Shown here in pieces: positions 1 to 6,990 of a stretch of DNA of 40,107 nt. The DNA is taken from contig NZ_FYAM01000003.1 of the NCBI RefSeq assembly GCF_900185645.1, positions 1 through 40,107 on the forward strand, in the 5' to 3' direction. The DNA comes from Clostridium sp. BSD9I1. Its GTDB lineage: Bacteria > Bacillota > Clostridia > Clostridiales > Clostridiaceae. Position 1 is the first letter of the stretch. Each line of letters opens with the position of its first letter. The notes under the pieces are model-generated. The model was not told the DNA's origin and searched no databases. It saw only the letters and a list, made by a program, of their open reading frames with translations. The translations under genes were made by a program, and so were the position numbers.

Positions 1-34
1 TTCGTCCTGAGCCAGGATCAAACTCTCAATTTAA
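1..34 (-). rRNA. 16S rRNA, 5' end only
   Basis: The reverse complement contains the conserved start of bacterial 16S rRNA (AGAGTTTGATCCTGGCTCAG) followed by GACGAA at the window edge. Only about 34 bases are present and the rest of the rrn operon lies beyond position 1. The mature 5' end is placed by similarity to clostridial 16S genes and may be off by a few bases. Confidence 0.95.
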
Positions 35-420
35 AAGTTTAATCTGTTTCGCTCATCGCGTTTCTTAACATTTAACTGTTAAGTAATTGACTGGTTTCTA
101 TTCTCTGTTCAATTTTCAAAGACCCTGCCGCTCTAAGCGACTTTCATATCTTATCATCTTCATTTAAGCTTGTCAACTAGTAATTTGTTGCCAAAACTTG
201 TTGATTTTCTTAAATGTTTTTGCTGTTTCTTGTTTGCCGCTCATCTCAGCGACGAAGAATATCTTACCACGGGTTAATCTATATACAATTATCAATAATT
301 GCCTTTAATTAAACTTATCAATATCATTCTCACTTATTCGACATTTCCCTTTAAGTTTCATATATTGATACGCCAGATAAGGTTTAAGCTATTTACTATG
401 ATATTTCAACCTCTTAACTA
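35..420 (-). other. rrn leader and upstream region, no gene
   Basis: This AT-rich stretch holds no credible coding sequence. Reading towards the 16S gene, it contains a boxA-like segment (TCTTTGAAAATTGAACAG, about 107-124), which is typical of rrn antitermination and processing leaders in Firmicutes. The promoter at 148-176 lies within it. Further AT-rich sequence at 250-400 may hold additional rrn promoters, but none matches a consensus well enough to be listed. Confidence 0.7.
148..176 (-). promoter_or_regulatory. rrn promoter (sigma-A type)
   Basis: On the minus strand there is a perfect -35 box TTGACA (171-176), a 17-bp spacer and a -10 box TAAGAT (148-153). It points towards the 16S gene. 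Start of transcription is expected near 141, about 105 bases upstream of 16S. Confidence 0.75.
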
Positions 421-472
421 ATAAATAATGTAGATAAATTCGTATAAACTCAAATCCATCTACATTATTTAT
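421..472 (-). terminator. Hairpin downstream of azlD
   Basis: A perfect 15-bp inverted repeat (arms 421-435 and 458-472, loop 22 bases) lies about 60 bases after the azlD stop. It is the likely transcript end of the azlCD operon, although there is no long T-run after it. Confidence 0.5.
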
Positions 473-532
473 GCTATATTTATATTACTTGATACTTTTT
501 TGTGTAAAAATATTGAATGAAATTATAACCTT

Positions 533-844
533 TTAAAAAAACACATCGCAAAAATATACAACTAAAACTGCACTCATTGCAACTTTTAATAATCCTTTTT
601 CATAGTATGCTAAGACAAGCGCAACTATAGTACCAATTATTGAAAAATATAAGTTTGAAGTAGAATATAATATACTTGGAAAGGTCATTGCCCCTAGTAC
701 TGCAAATGGTACATAATATAAGAAAGATTTAAATAGTTTTGACTGTATTTTTTTCTTAAAGATTGCTATAGGAAAAACTCTTATAAGATATGTAACAACT
801 GCCATTACTAGCACCGAAATTAATACTTTATTCAAGTTCATCAT
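533..844 (-). CDS. azlD: AzlD-family branched-chain amino acid transport subunit
   Basis: A 103-residue, highly hydrophobic protein with about four predicted membrane segments, the size and character expected for AzlD. In this family AzlD is the small partner of AzlC, and together they form an exporter of branched-chain amino acids or their analogues in the cell membrane. The gene follows azlC on the same strand and overlaps it by 17 bases, so the pair is probably translationally coupled. Start choice: a tandem ATG ATG follows a GGAT-rich stretch inside the azlC 3' end; either ATG is possible. The family call is firm but the substrate is not known. Confidence 0.85.
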   Translation of the reverse strand: MMNLNKVLISVLVMAVVTYLIRVFPIAIFKKKIQSKLFKSFLYYVPFAVLGAMTFPSILYSTSNLYFSIIGTIVALVLAYYEKGLLKVAMSAVLVVYFCDVFF

Positions 845-1667
845 CCTCTCTTGGAAATAGTACTGCTCCTGCAGTTGCTGCTATAATAGTAGCAATAATA
901 ATACTCCATCCTCCAGATATTTTATTTATGTATGGCACCCATTTAAATAATGAGCTTATAAAAATTGCTACAATTATAACCACTAAAGCTGATTTTGATT
1001 TTTTTGCCGATGGAACGATAAGTGCTAAAAACATTGCATATAATGCTATTCCCAGAGAACTTTGTAGAGATTTAGGCAGCATGGAAGTTGTTACCGCTCC
1101 TAGTACTGTACCTATTGCCCATCCAAAGTAAGGACATGTAATAAGCCCCATCATATATGGAAAGCTAATTTCTTCTTTTTCTAAAGAAGCCACTGTAAAA
1201 GTTTCATCTGTTATACCAAAAGCCATAATACATCTTTGGAGTAATGGCATCTGAGATATTATCTTCTGAGAAAGTGATAATGACATTAGCATATATCTAA
1301 TGTTTATTACAAATGTGGTTAATGTAATTTCAAAAATTGAGGCATTAGCTATTATTAAAGCTGTTCCTGCAAATTGCCCAGCTGATGTGAGATTTGTTAA
1401 TGATATTAAAATAGCAATCCAAATAGGCATTCCACCATTAACCGCCATCATTCCAAATGTAAATGATACAGGAATGTATCCTACTGCAATAGGTATACCC
1501 TGACTAATTCCTTTACGGAATTCATATATACTTCCCTTTTTATCATAAATAATTTCATCTTCTGTCTGCGTGTATAAATTGTTCAAAACTTCACCTTCTT
1601 GTCTTAAATTTATTTCTAACTCTTTTCTTGCTAATGCCCCTTTTAGCTTGTACATACAATAATTCAT
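828..1667 (-). CDS. azlC: AzlC-family branched-chain amino acid permease
   Basis: A membrane protein of up to 279 residues. The AzlC domain starts near residue 50 with a motif like EFRKGISQGIPIAVGY and continues through several hydrophobic segments (for example around GMMAVNGGMPIWIAI and GITDETFTVAS) to the C-terminus. It is the main subunit of the AzlCD amino-acid exporter, with azlD overlapping its end. The extra N-terminal ~50 residues are longer than usual for the family. The first ATG has no clear ribosome site, whereas an in-frame TTG at 1586 has AAGGTGA five bases upstream and would give a 252-residue protein of normal length. A -10-like TATAAT lies at 1692-1697. The start is therefore uncertain. 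Confidence 0.85.
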   Translation of the reverse strand: MNYCMYKLKGALARKELEINLRQEGEVLNNLYTQTEDEIIYDKKGSIYEFRKGISQGIPIAVGYIPVSFTFGMMAVNGGMPIWIAILISLTNLTSAGQFAGTALIIANASIFEITLTTFVINIRYMLMSLSLSQKIISQMPLLQRCIMAFGITDETFTVASLEKEEISFPYMMGLITCPYFGWAIGTVLGAVTTSMLPKSLQSSLGIALYAMFLALIVPSAKKSKSALVVIIVAIFISSLFKWVPYINKISGGWSIIIATIIAATAGAVLFPREDDELE

Positions 1668-1766
1668 TTATTGTCATAATCACTAGAAATAATTATACCT
1701 CATCCACTTATTTTAAAACTATTTTAGCAGTTTTATGTGTGGTTGACAATGACTGGCAATCTAAAA

Positions 1767-1819
1767 GGGACAGCTAACAACTATTCATGCATTTTATGCT
1801 GAAAGTTGAAAACTGTCCC
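1767..1819 (-). terminator. Long hairpin, probable terminator of the OYE gene
   Basis: The inverted repeat GGGACAG (1767-1773) / CTGTCCC (1813-1819) has nested inner arms CAACT/AGTTG and GCAT/ATGC, which makes one extended hairpin. On the minus strand it is followed by CTTTTAG. It lies 60 bases after the stop of the flavin oxidoreductase gene. Confidence 0.55.
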
Positions 1820-1878
1820 AATATGAGTGATCGTTTAATACTAATTCCTTTTAATTATCTTAACATGTCTTATTAAAT

Positions 1879-2985
1879 TTATTTTTTCTGATTTAAGACA
1901 CATCTTTTACCATAAAGTTTATAACATTGGTTGCATGATACACATTTAGGCACTTTGTAATCGCCCTTTACCCATATATTTATCAAATCAGGTTCACTAA
2001 TTAGTGGGCGACCTAAAGCAAAGTAAGCTATACTAGTGCTTCCTAGAATCTCATCCATGACTTCCATATGTCTGTTTCCACCAGTGAGAATAATTGGAAT
2101 AGACACGGCTTGTGCAAGTCGCATTGCATGTTCTCTAAAATAAGACTCCCTGTCTTTTGAAAGCACTACTTTTGTCCTTGCTGGTCCTAAGTTGTTTTCA
2201 AGAACACCTGGTGCTGATTCATTACCCCCGCTAACCTCAATTCCATCAATTCCTGCCTCTTCAAGCATCTTAGATACAATAATGCTTTCTTCATTAGTCA
2301 ATCCATCCTCTATAAAGTCCTCAGAATTAATTTTTATAAATACGGGAAAATCATCTCCTACTGTCTTTCTAATTTCATCATAGATTTCAAGAATGATTCT
2401 AGCACGATTTTCAATACTTCCACCATATTCATCTGTACGAGTATTGTAATGCGGACATAAAAATTGACTAAGCAAATACCCATGTGCTGCATGAAGCTCT
2501 ACACCATCAAAACCTGCCTGCTTAACTCTTGCCGCTGCCTTTCCATAAGACTTAATCAAATAGGCAATATCCTCTTTACTCATCTCTACTGGTACAATCC
2601 CAGTTAGTTCATTTTTAATAGGAGAAGGTCCCCAAATTACAGGGCTTGGTGGTACTAGATGAGTCATTGAACCTCCATATACAATTTGCATAATAATATT
2701 TGTTTCGTAGCTATGAGCCATATTTGTGAGTTTTTTATATTCAGTAATAAAACTATCATCATAAATGCCCATCATACATGGATTTGGATGCTCATTCTTT
2801 TCAATATAGGCATATCCAGTGAATATTGTCCCTACTCCACCCTTAGCAATTTCCTGATAAACTTTAAATAATTCTTCTGTCATATGTCCATTTTCTGTAG
2901 CAAGTTCTTCCCATACAGCTGCTTTAAAAAATCTATTTTTTAATTTCATATTTTTAATAGCTGTATATTCAAATAAGTTTTTCAT
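1879..2985 (-). CDS. NADH:flavin oxidoreductase, Old Yellow Enzyme family
   Basis: A 368-residue FMN-dependent TIM-barrel oxidoreductase of the Old Yellow Enzyme family. Visible features are the N-terminal LKNRFFKAAVWE segment, the substrate-binding HAAHGY (H165, H168, Y170), the following LLSQFL and TDEYGGS motif, and a C-terminal phosphate-binding TGGNR. The C-terminus carries four cysteines (C348, C351, C354, C362) in a CxxCxxC pattern, resembling the cluster loop of longer 2-enoate reductases, but the protein lacks their second domain. Members reduce activated C=C bonds with NAD(P)H. The gene is divergent from an HxlR regulator, a common arrangement for stress-induced reductases. The start ATG follows GGAGAGG. 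The substrate is not predictable. Confidence 0.88.
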   Translation of the reverse strand: MKNLFEYTAIKNMKLKNRFFKAAVWEELATENGHMTEELFKVYQEIAKGGVGTIFTGYAYIEKNEHPNPCMMGIYDDSFITEYKKLTNMAHSYETNIIMQIVYGGSMTHLVPPSPVIWGPSPIKNELTGIVPVEMSKEDIAYLIKSYGKAAARVKQAGFDGVELHAAHGYLLSQFLCPHYNTRTDEYGGSIENRARIILEIYDEIRKTVGDDFPVFIKINSEDFIEDGLTNEESIIVSKMLEEAGIDGIEVSGGNESAPGVLENNLGPARTKVVLSKDRESYFREHAMRLAQAVSIPIILTGGNRHMEVMDEILGSTSIAYFALGRPLISEPDLINIWVKGDYKVPKCVSCNQCYKLYGKRCVLNQKK

Positions 2986-3066
2986 ATTATTACCTCTCCA
3001 TGTTGTATTTTTTATGTCCCTATTGTATAATCAAGCAAAACAAAAAGAAAGTATGCACTTTTGGGG

Positions 3067-3079
3067 TAGATACTATCTA
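3067..3079. promoter_or_regulatory. 13-bp palindrome between OYE and HxlR genes, operator candidate
   Basis: The perfect dyad TAGATA-C-TATCTA lies just before the ribosome site of the HxlR gene, in the 109-bp divergent intergenic region. Its position suits autoregulation by the HxlR protein; binding is inferred only. Confidence 0.35.
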
Positions 3080-3094
3080 AAAGGAGAGTATTAA

Positions 3095-3430
3095 ATGATT
3101 AATAATACTAATGATAATATTGTAGATATTAAGCCATTTTCATACGCCATGTCATTAATCGATGGCAAGTGGAAAATGCATATTTTATTTTGGTTATGGA
3201 AATCAAATGTTTTGCGATATGGGGAATTAAAAAAAGCTTTGGGTAATATTACACATAAAATGTTAAGCAATCAGTTAAAGGAATTAGAGGCGGATGGATT
3301 AATTATTCGTAAGGAATATCCTCAAGTTCCTCCAAAGGTGGAATATAGTTTGTCAGAAAAGGGCCTATCCCTTATGCCTGTTATGCATTCACTTTGTATT
3401 TGGGGACACGACCATATTGAAGATAATTAG
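3095..3430 (+). CDS. HxlR-family transcriptional regulator
   Basis: A 111-residue winged-helix protein of the HxlR/MarR-like family. The family signature is clear: an opening segment DGKWKMHILFWLW, the RYGELKKAL and ITHKMLSNQLKELEADGLIIR recognition region, and the wing PPKVEYSLSEKG. HxlR proteins typically sense electrophiles, aldehydes or oxidants and control an adjacent oxidoreductase. Here it is divergent from the OYE-type reductase, which is its likely target together with its own gene. The ATG at 3095 has AAGGAGAG upstream. Only one cysteine (in SLCIWGH, near the C-terminus) could serve as a redox sensor. Confidence 0.88.
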   Translation: MINNTNDNIVDIKPFSYAMSLIDGKWKMHILFWLWKSNVLRYGELKKALGNITHKMLSNQLKELEADGLIIRKEYPQVPPKVEYSLSEKGLSLMPVMHSLCIWGHDHIEDN

Positions 3431-3446
3431 TGCACCTAACTAAAAT

Positions 3447-3472
3447 AAGCACCTGCAGTATTGCAGATGCTT
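3447..3472 (+). terminator. Terminator-like hairpin after HxlR gene
   Basis: Arms AAGCACCTGCA (3447-3457) and TGCAGATGCTT (3462-3472) pair with one mismatch across a 4-base loop and are followed by a short TTCC tract. It lies 17 bases after the HxlR stop and before the convergent phosphate transporter gene. Confidence 0.55.
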
Positions 3473-3480
3473 TCCTACTT

Positions 3481-3510
3481 CCACTTGCCACTTGCCATGT
3501 GGGTGGCACT
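3481..3510 (-). repeat. Gene-end palindromic repeat, copy 1
   Basis: A copy of the roughly 28-bp dispersed repeat whose gene-sense strand begins AGTGCCACCCACATGGCAAG and ends in a second GTGGCAAGT. The stop codon TAG of the phosphate transporter shares its last two bases with the repeat. TGCCAC and GTGGCA can form a hairpin. Confidence 0.85.
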
Positions 3511-4507
3511 ATAAAAACATACTCATTATCATATATATAACTGCAGCTAATGCCGCTGATATTGGAAGTGTAATAAACCAGGTTATTATCATTCTTTTTC
3601 CTGTATCCCATTTTACTGCTCTTACTCTGTAGGATGTACCTACTCCCATTATGGAAGATGATATAACATGGGTTGTACTAACTGGAAGACCAATTTTAGA
3701 TGCTCCAAATATTACTAAAGCTGATGACAAATCTGCTGCTACACCGTTAACAGGTTTTATTTTCATAATTTGTGTTCCAACGGTTTTAATTATTCTCCAC
3801 CCTCCAACGGAAGTACCCAGTGCCATTGCTGTAGCACAGGCTAACTGTACCCAAAGTGGAATATCTCCAGATTTTATCAAATTGTTGCTTACAAGTGCCA
3901 TTGTTATTATTCCCATGGATTTTTGAGCATCATTTGTACCATGAGCAAAAGCCTGAATTGCTGCTGTAATGGCCTGAACCCTTCTAAATCCTATATTGGT
4001 TCTAGAAAGATTTAGGTTTTTAAATACGTTCTTAAAAATAGTAAACACAATGTAACCTACTAAGAAAGCAAGTATTGGTGATACTAAAAGCGACTTAATT
4101 ATTGATGTAAATCCTTTAAAGTTTATAGAGCTTACCCCTGCTGCTGCTATAGCTGCACCTGCAATTGAGCCTATAAGTGCGTGGGATGAACTACTTGGTA
4201 TTCCAAAATACCATGTAATAAGATTCCAAGCTATGGCAGAAACAAGTGCCGCAAGTATAACTACCGATCCGTTTGCTATAGAGTCCAAGTTTACTATATC
4301 CTTTGCAATGGTTTTTGCAACTCCAGTGAAAGCTATAGCTCCTATAAAATTCATTAATGATGCCATTATAATTGCACGTCTTGGACTTAATGCCTTTGTG
4401 GATACAGCTGTTGCAATTGCATTTGCAGTATCATGAAAACCATTAATAAAGTCAAAAGCTAATGCAAGAACAACGGTTAAGCCGATTATAATATATGCTG
4501 TACTCAT
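3509..4507 (-). CDS. pit: PiT-family inorganic phosphate transporter
   Basis: A 332-residue membrane protein with about ten predicted membrane segments and the two PiT signatures: FINGFHDTANAIAT near the N-terminus and FAHGTNDAQKSMG in the second half. PiT proteins take up phosphate, usually as a metal-phosphate complex, with H+ or Na+. It is the second gene of an operon behind the DUF47/PhoU-like gene (11-base gap), the usual partner of PiT in bacteria. The ATG follows AAGGAGAAATAAG. The stop codon overlaps a dispersed repeat. Pho-box-like repeats upstream of the operon suggest induction by phosphate limitation. Confidence 0.93.
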   Translation of the reverse strand: MSTAYIIIGLTVVLALAFDFINGFHDTANAIATAVSTKALSPRRAIIMASLMNFIGAIAFTGVAKTIAKDIVNLDSIANGSVVILAALVSAIAWNLITWYFGIPSSSSHALIGSIAGAAIAAAGVSSINFKGFTSIIKSLLVSPILAFLVGYIVFTIFKNVFKNLNLSRTNIGFRRVQAITAAIQAFAHGTNDAQKSMGIITMALVSNNLIKSGDIPLWVQLACATAMALGTSVGGWRIIKTVGTQIMKIKPVNGVAADLSSALVIFGASKIGLPVSTTHVISSSIMGVGTSYRVRAVKWDTGKRMIITWFITLPISAALAAVIYMIMSMFL

Positions 4508-4518
4508 CTTATTTCTCC

Positions 4519-5142
4519 TTACGCATTCTTCATTACTACTGTCTCAAGGGCTTTACTAACCTTTTTGCATTCATCTGCAGTATTTTCAAGAAGTTCATAT
4601 ATCTCCTTATATTGAATGAGTTTAATTGCATCCTTTTCTTTTTCGAAAAGCTCTTTTATTGCCTTTCTTTCAAGAATATCACATTTGTGTTCAAATTCTT
4701 TTATTTTAACTGAATGTTGTCTAATTTCTGTAAGCTTTTTGTGTGAAAGCAATTCTACAGCGTTATGTATTTCAATTATGCATTTGTTTAATAGCTCACT
4801 AAATTCAATCATATAATCGTGTATTTGATATATGTTAAACATATAAAAGCGAGCTGCACAATGCTCAAGACCATCAAGAACTTTATCCATATGAACTGCA
4901 AGTTCTAAAGCATCTTCACGCTCAATTGGAGTAATAAAGCTATTGTTTAACTCCTTTATTATTTCATCAACTATGTTATCACCCTTATGTTCATAGTCTT
5001 TCATTTGCTTTTGAAATTCATCCAAATGCCTTTCTTCCTTTATCTTAAAATCAACAAAATATTGTCCTCCCTCTTTTAAGTTGGCAGAACTGTCTAAAAG
5101 CATTGAAAATAGTTTATCTTTCTTTCCTTTGTTGAAATTCAT
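4519..5142 (-). CDS. DUF47/PhoU-like phosphate transport regulator
   Basis: A 207-residue, soluble, charged and largely helical protein of the DUF47 (PhoU-like, YkaA) family. Recognisable pieces are DFKIKEERHLDEF, YEHKGDNIVDEIIKELNNSFITPIEREDALELA, and HKCDILERKAIKELFEKEKDAI. The acidic and histidine-containing helices resemble the metal-binding three-helix repeats of PhoU. The family is almost always coupled to PiT transporters and is thought to regulate uptake. I chose the ATG at 5142, preceded by GGGAG; the reading frame stays open upstream to 5211, but that part looks like 5' UTR. It precedes pit by 11 bases. Confidence 0.88.
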   Translation of the reverse strand: MNFNKGKKDKLFSMLLDSSANLKEGGQYFVDFKIKEERHLDEFQKQMKDYEHKGDNIVDEIIKELNNSFITPIEREDALELAVHMDKVLDGLEHCAARFYMFNIYQIHDYMIEFSELLNKCIIEIHNAVELLSHKKLTEIRQHSVKIKEFEHKCDILERKAIKELFEKEKDAIKLIQYKEIYELLENTADECKKVSKALETVVMKNA

Positions 5143-5189
5143 GATTATTTCTCCCTTCCCTGTACTATATAAAATAATAGACCATAAGT

Positions 5190-5218
5190 ATTTTATCACT
5201 TTTTGTCGCATTTTTAAA
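5190..5218 (-). promoter_or_regulatory. Promoter of the DUF47-pit operon
   Basis: Minus-strand TTTAAA (5213-5218), a 17-bp spacer and TAAAAT (5190-5195). It sits 9 bp downstream of the three TAACA repeats and about 45 bases upstream of the chosen start codon. Confidence 0.55.
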
Positions 5219-5226
5219 CATCAAAA

Positions 5227-5253
5227 TAACAAACATGTAACATTAAATTAACA
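5227..5253. promoter_or_regulatory. Pho-box-like triple direct repeat
   Basis: TAACA occurs three times at 5227, 5238 and 5249, exactly 11 bp apart. This matches the spacing and near-sequence of PhoP/PhoB boxes (TTAACA-type, 11-bp period) known from Firmicutes. It lies immediately upstream of the -35 box of the phosphate transporter operon. The repeats read on the plus strand, opposite to transcription. Confidence 0.6.
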
Positions 5254-5333
5254 CCCTATTCATATTTTATCGAAATTTCTTTACTATTTCCAAGGCTGAT
5301 AGCCCCACTTATCTTTCTAGCTACTTATCAATT

Positions 5334-5363
5334 CCAATTTTAACCAGGGGTCTAACTCCAAAA
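5334..5363. repeat. CAGGGG-type intergenic repeat, copy 1
   Basis: The segment CCAATTTTAACCAGGGG, a short spacer, and then an imperfect complementary tail. It matches two other places in the window (29570-29594 and 31969-31998), which share TTAACCCAGGG followed by a GCCCC arm. This copy is the most degenerate (ACTCC instead of GCCCC). Confidence 0.55.
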
Positions 5364-5368
5364 ATATA

Positions 5369-5397
5369 TTGCATGTTTATCCACCCCATGTTATAAT
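5369..5397 (+). promoter_or_regulatory. Promoter upstream of the lysine riboswitch
   Basis: A perfect -10 box TATAAT (5392-5397) is preceded by TTGCAT (5369-5374) at a 17-bp spacing. Transcription would start near 5404, about ten bases before the riboswitch P1 stem. Confidence 0.65.
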
Positions 5398-5413
5398 TAT
5401 CACAATTTAATAC

Positions 5414-5586
5414 GAGTAGATAGAGGTGGGCCTGACAAGAGTAAATAAGATGAGGTATAAGAGATATCGTTGATTCTTATTGAAAGGGGATGGCCCCGAA
5501 GGGTGAATTTTCTCTTAAATTCATACCTGGTTTACGTATTAACAGTACGTGGACTGTCACCTATTTGGTGGAGAGCTATCGTTTTG
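5414..5586 (+). promoter_or_regulatory. Lysine riboswitch (L box) aptamer
   Basis: The sequence carries the conserved L-box elements in order: GATAGAGGTG at the 5' side, ACAAGAGTA, the GAAAGGGGATGGCCCCGAAGGG hairpin region (read in two blocks at 5482-5503), a CTGG element, an ACGTATTAACAGTACGT hairpin, GGACTGTCACC, and the closing GGTGGAGAGCTATCG. GATAG near 5416-5423 pairs with CTATC near 5577-5581 as P1. The length of about 170 nt fits the family. In known cases lysine binding stabilises the aptamer and favours the terminator, which represses lysine synthesis or uptake genes. Confidence 0.9.
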
Positions 5587-5613
5587 TGAGTGTATATTGT
5601 TTTTTTGTCGAAC

Positions 5614-5646
5614 AAGGCGGTTGGTTATCCAATTGCCTTTTTTATT
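5614..5646 (+). terminator. Riboswitch-linked intrinsic terminator
   Basis: An 11-bp stem AAGGCGGTTGG (5614-5624) / CCAATTGCCTT (5629-5639), with two G-U pairs and a TTAT loop, is followed directly by TTTTTATTTTT. It lies about 28 bases after the aptamer and 25 bases before the start codon, the normal place for a transcription-attenuating expression platform. Confidence 0.88.
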
Positions 5647-5671
5647 TTTAGCATTATTTAAGGAGGAAATT

Positions 5672-6949
5672 ATGAAAAAAATTGTTGTAGTTGGAGGCGG
5701 ATGGGCTGGTTGTGCAGCAGCCATTAGTGCAAGAAAAGCAGGTGCAGAGGTAACAGTTTTAGAAAGAACAGATATGCTTCTTGGCACAGGACTTGTTGGC
5801 GGTATTATGAGAAACAATGGTAGATATACTGCTACAGAAGAAATTATAGCTATGGGCGGTGGCGATTTATTTGAAATATGTGATAAATGCTCAAGGCATA
5901 CTAATATAGAATTCCCTGGTCACAAACATGCAAATCTTTATGATATTGCCAAAACTCATGGGGAAGTTTTAAGACATATGATAAACCTAGGTATAAAGGT
6001 AGTATTTAAAGCAAGAATAACTAAGCTTCACATTGCTCATGAACGCATATTAGATGTTCAAGATGAAAACGGTAATGTATTTGAAGCGGATGTATTTATC
6101 GATACAACTGGTACAGCAGGACCAATGAATAATTGCTCAAAGTATGGTAATGGATGTGCAATGTGTATATTACGTTGTCCAAGCTTTGGTGGAAGAGTAA
6201 GTATCACAGGCCTTGCTAATATAAAAGAATCTATGGGTAAAAAAGCTGATGGATCCATCGGAGCTATGAGCGGTTCTTGTAAACTTTATAAAGAATCACT
6301 TTCAGAAGAAATTCAAAAGACCCTTAATGAAGAAGGCGTAGCAGTTATCCCTCTTCCTAAGGAGCTTATTGAAGATCACCTTGATGTTAAGGCTTGTCAG
6401 CAATATGCCCTTCCTCAGTTTAAAGACAATATAATACTTTTAGATACTGGTCATGCAAAGCTTATGACACCATATTATGATCTTGAAACATTAAGAAAGA
6501 TACCTGGTTTTGAAGATGCCAGATATGAAGATCCTTATACTGGTGGAAAAGGCAACTCTATGAGATACTTTGCAATGGCTCCAAGAGATAATTATCTAAA
6601 GGTTGAAGGAGCAGAAAATTTATTCTGCGCTGGTGAAAAAGCAGGTCTTTTAGTTGGACATACTGAAGCAATTGTAACCGGAACTCTTGCAGGCCTTAAT
6701 AGTGTAAGACATTCCTTAGGAATGGAATTGCTTGAACTACCTGATTGTCTTGCTACTGGGAATGCTATTTCCTATGTTAAAGAAAAAATGTCTACACCTG
6801 AAGGAATGTCAAAGAAATATACATTCTCAGGATCAGTGTACTTTGAAAGAATGAAAGAACTTGGTATATATATAACAGATTCCGCTGAAATAGCTAAAAG
6901 AGTTGAAGAATGCGGCGTTAAAGATATATTTGCTGCTAAGTTATGCTAA
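5672..6949 (+). CDS. FAD-dependent oxidoreductase under lysine riboswitch control
   Basis: A 425-residue protein with a Rossmann FAD-binding start (VVVGGGWAGCAAA, residues 5-17, followed by VTVLERTD) and a C-terminal FAD-contacting segment (NLFCAGEKAGLLVGHTEAIVTGTLAGLNS, 316-344) like that in TrmFO/GidA-type and FAD_oxidored proteins. A cysteine group C155-x6-C162-x2-C165-x3-C169, plus C70 and C73, could hold an iron-sulfur cluster or form redox disulfides. The reaction is unknown. The lysine riboswitch upstream and the co-transcribed permease (41-base gap) suggest a role in lysine or lysine-derived metabolism. I start at the ATG at 5672 with AAGGAGG upstream; the frame is open back to 5549, but that part overlaps the riboswitch and terminator. 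Confidence 0.85.
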   Translation: MKKIVVVGGGWAGCAAAISARKAGAEVTVLERTDMLLGTGLVGGIMRNNGRYTATEEIIAMGGGDLFEICDKCSRHTNIEFPGHKHANLYDIAKTHGEVLRHMINLGIKVVFKARITKLHIAHERILDVQDENGNVFEADVFIDTTGTAGPMNNCSKYGNGCAMCILRCPSFGGRVSITGLANIKESMGKKADGSIGAMSGSCKLYKESLSEEIQKTLNEEGVAVIPLPKELIEDHLDVKACQQYALPQFKDNIILLDTGHAKLMTPYYDLETLRKIPGFEDARYEDPYTGGKGNSMRYFAMAPRDNYLKVEGAENLFCAGEKAGLLVGHTEAIVTGTLAGLNSVRHSLGMELLELPDCLATGNAISYVKEKMSTPEGMSKKYTFSGSVYFERMKELGIYITDSAEIAKRVEECGVKDIFAAKLC

Positions 6950-6990
6950 TAAATCGTGTAAATAATCATAAATCGGAGGAGTAATTAATT

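Noticed and set aside
3381-3611. Small minus-strand reading frame across the pit end
   Set aside because: It overlaps the end of pit and the HxlR gene in another frame, contains the dispersed repeat and shows no protein-like pattern or ribosome site.
5549-5671. N-terminal extension of the FAD oxidoreductase
   Set aside because: The frame is open but lies in the riboswitch and terminator. The ATG at 5672 has a strong ribosome site and starts directly at the Rossmann motif.
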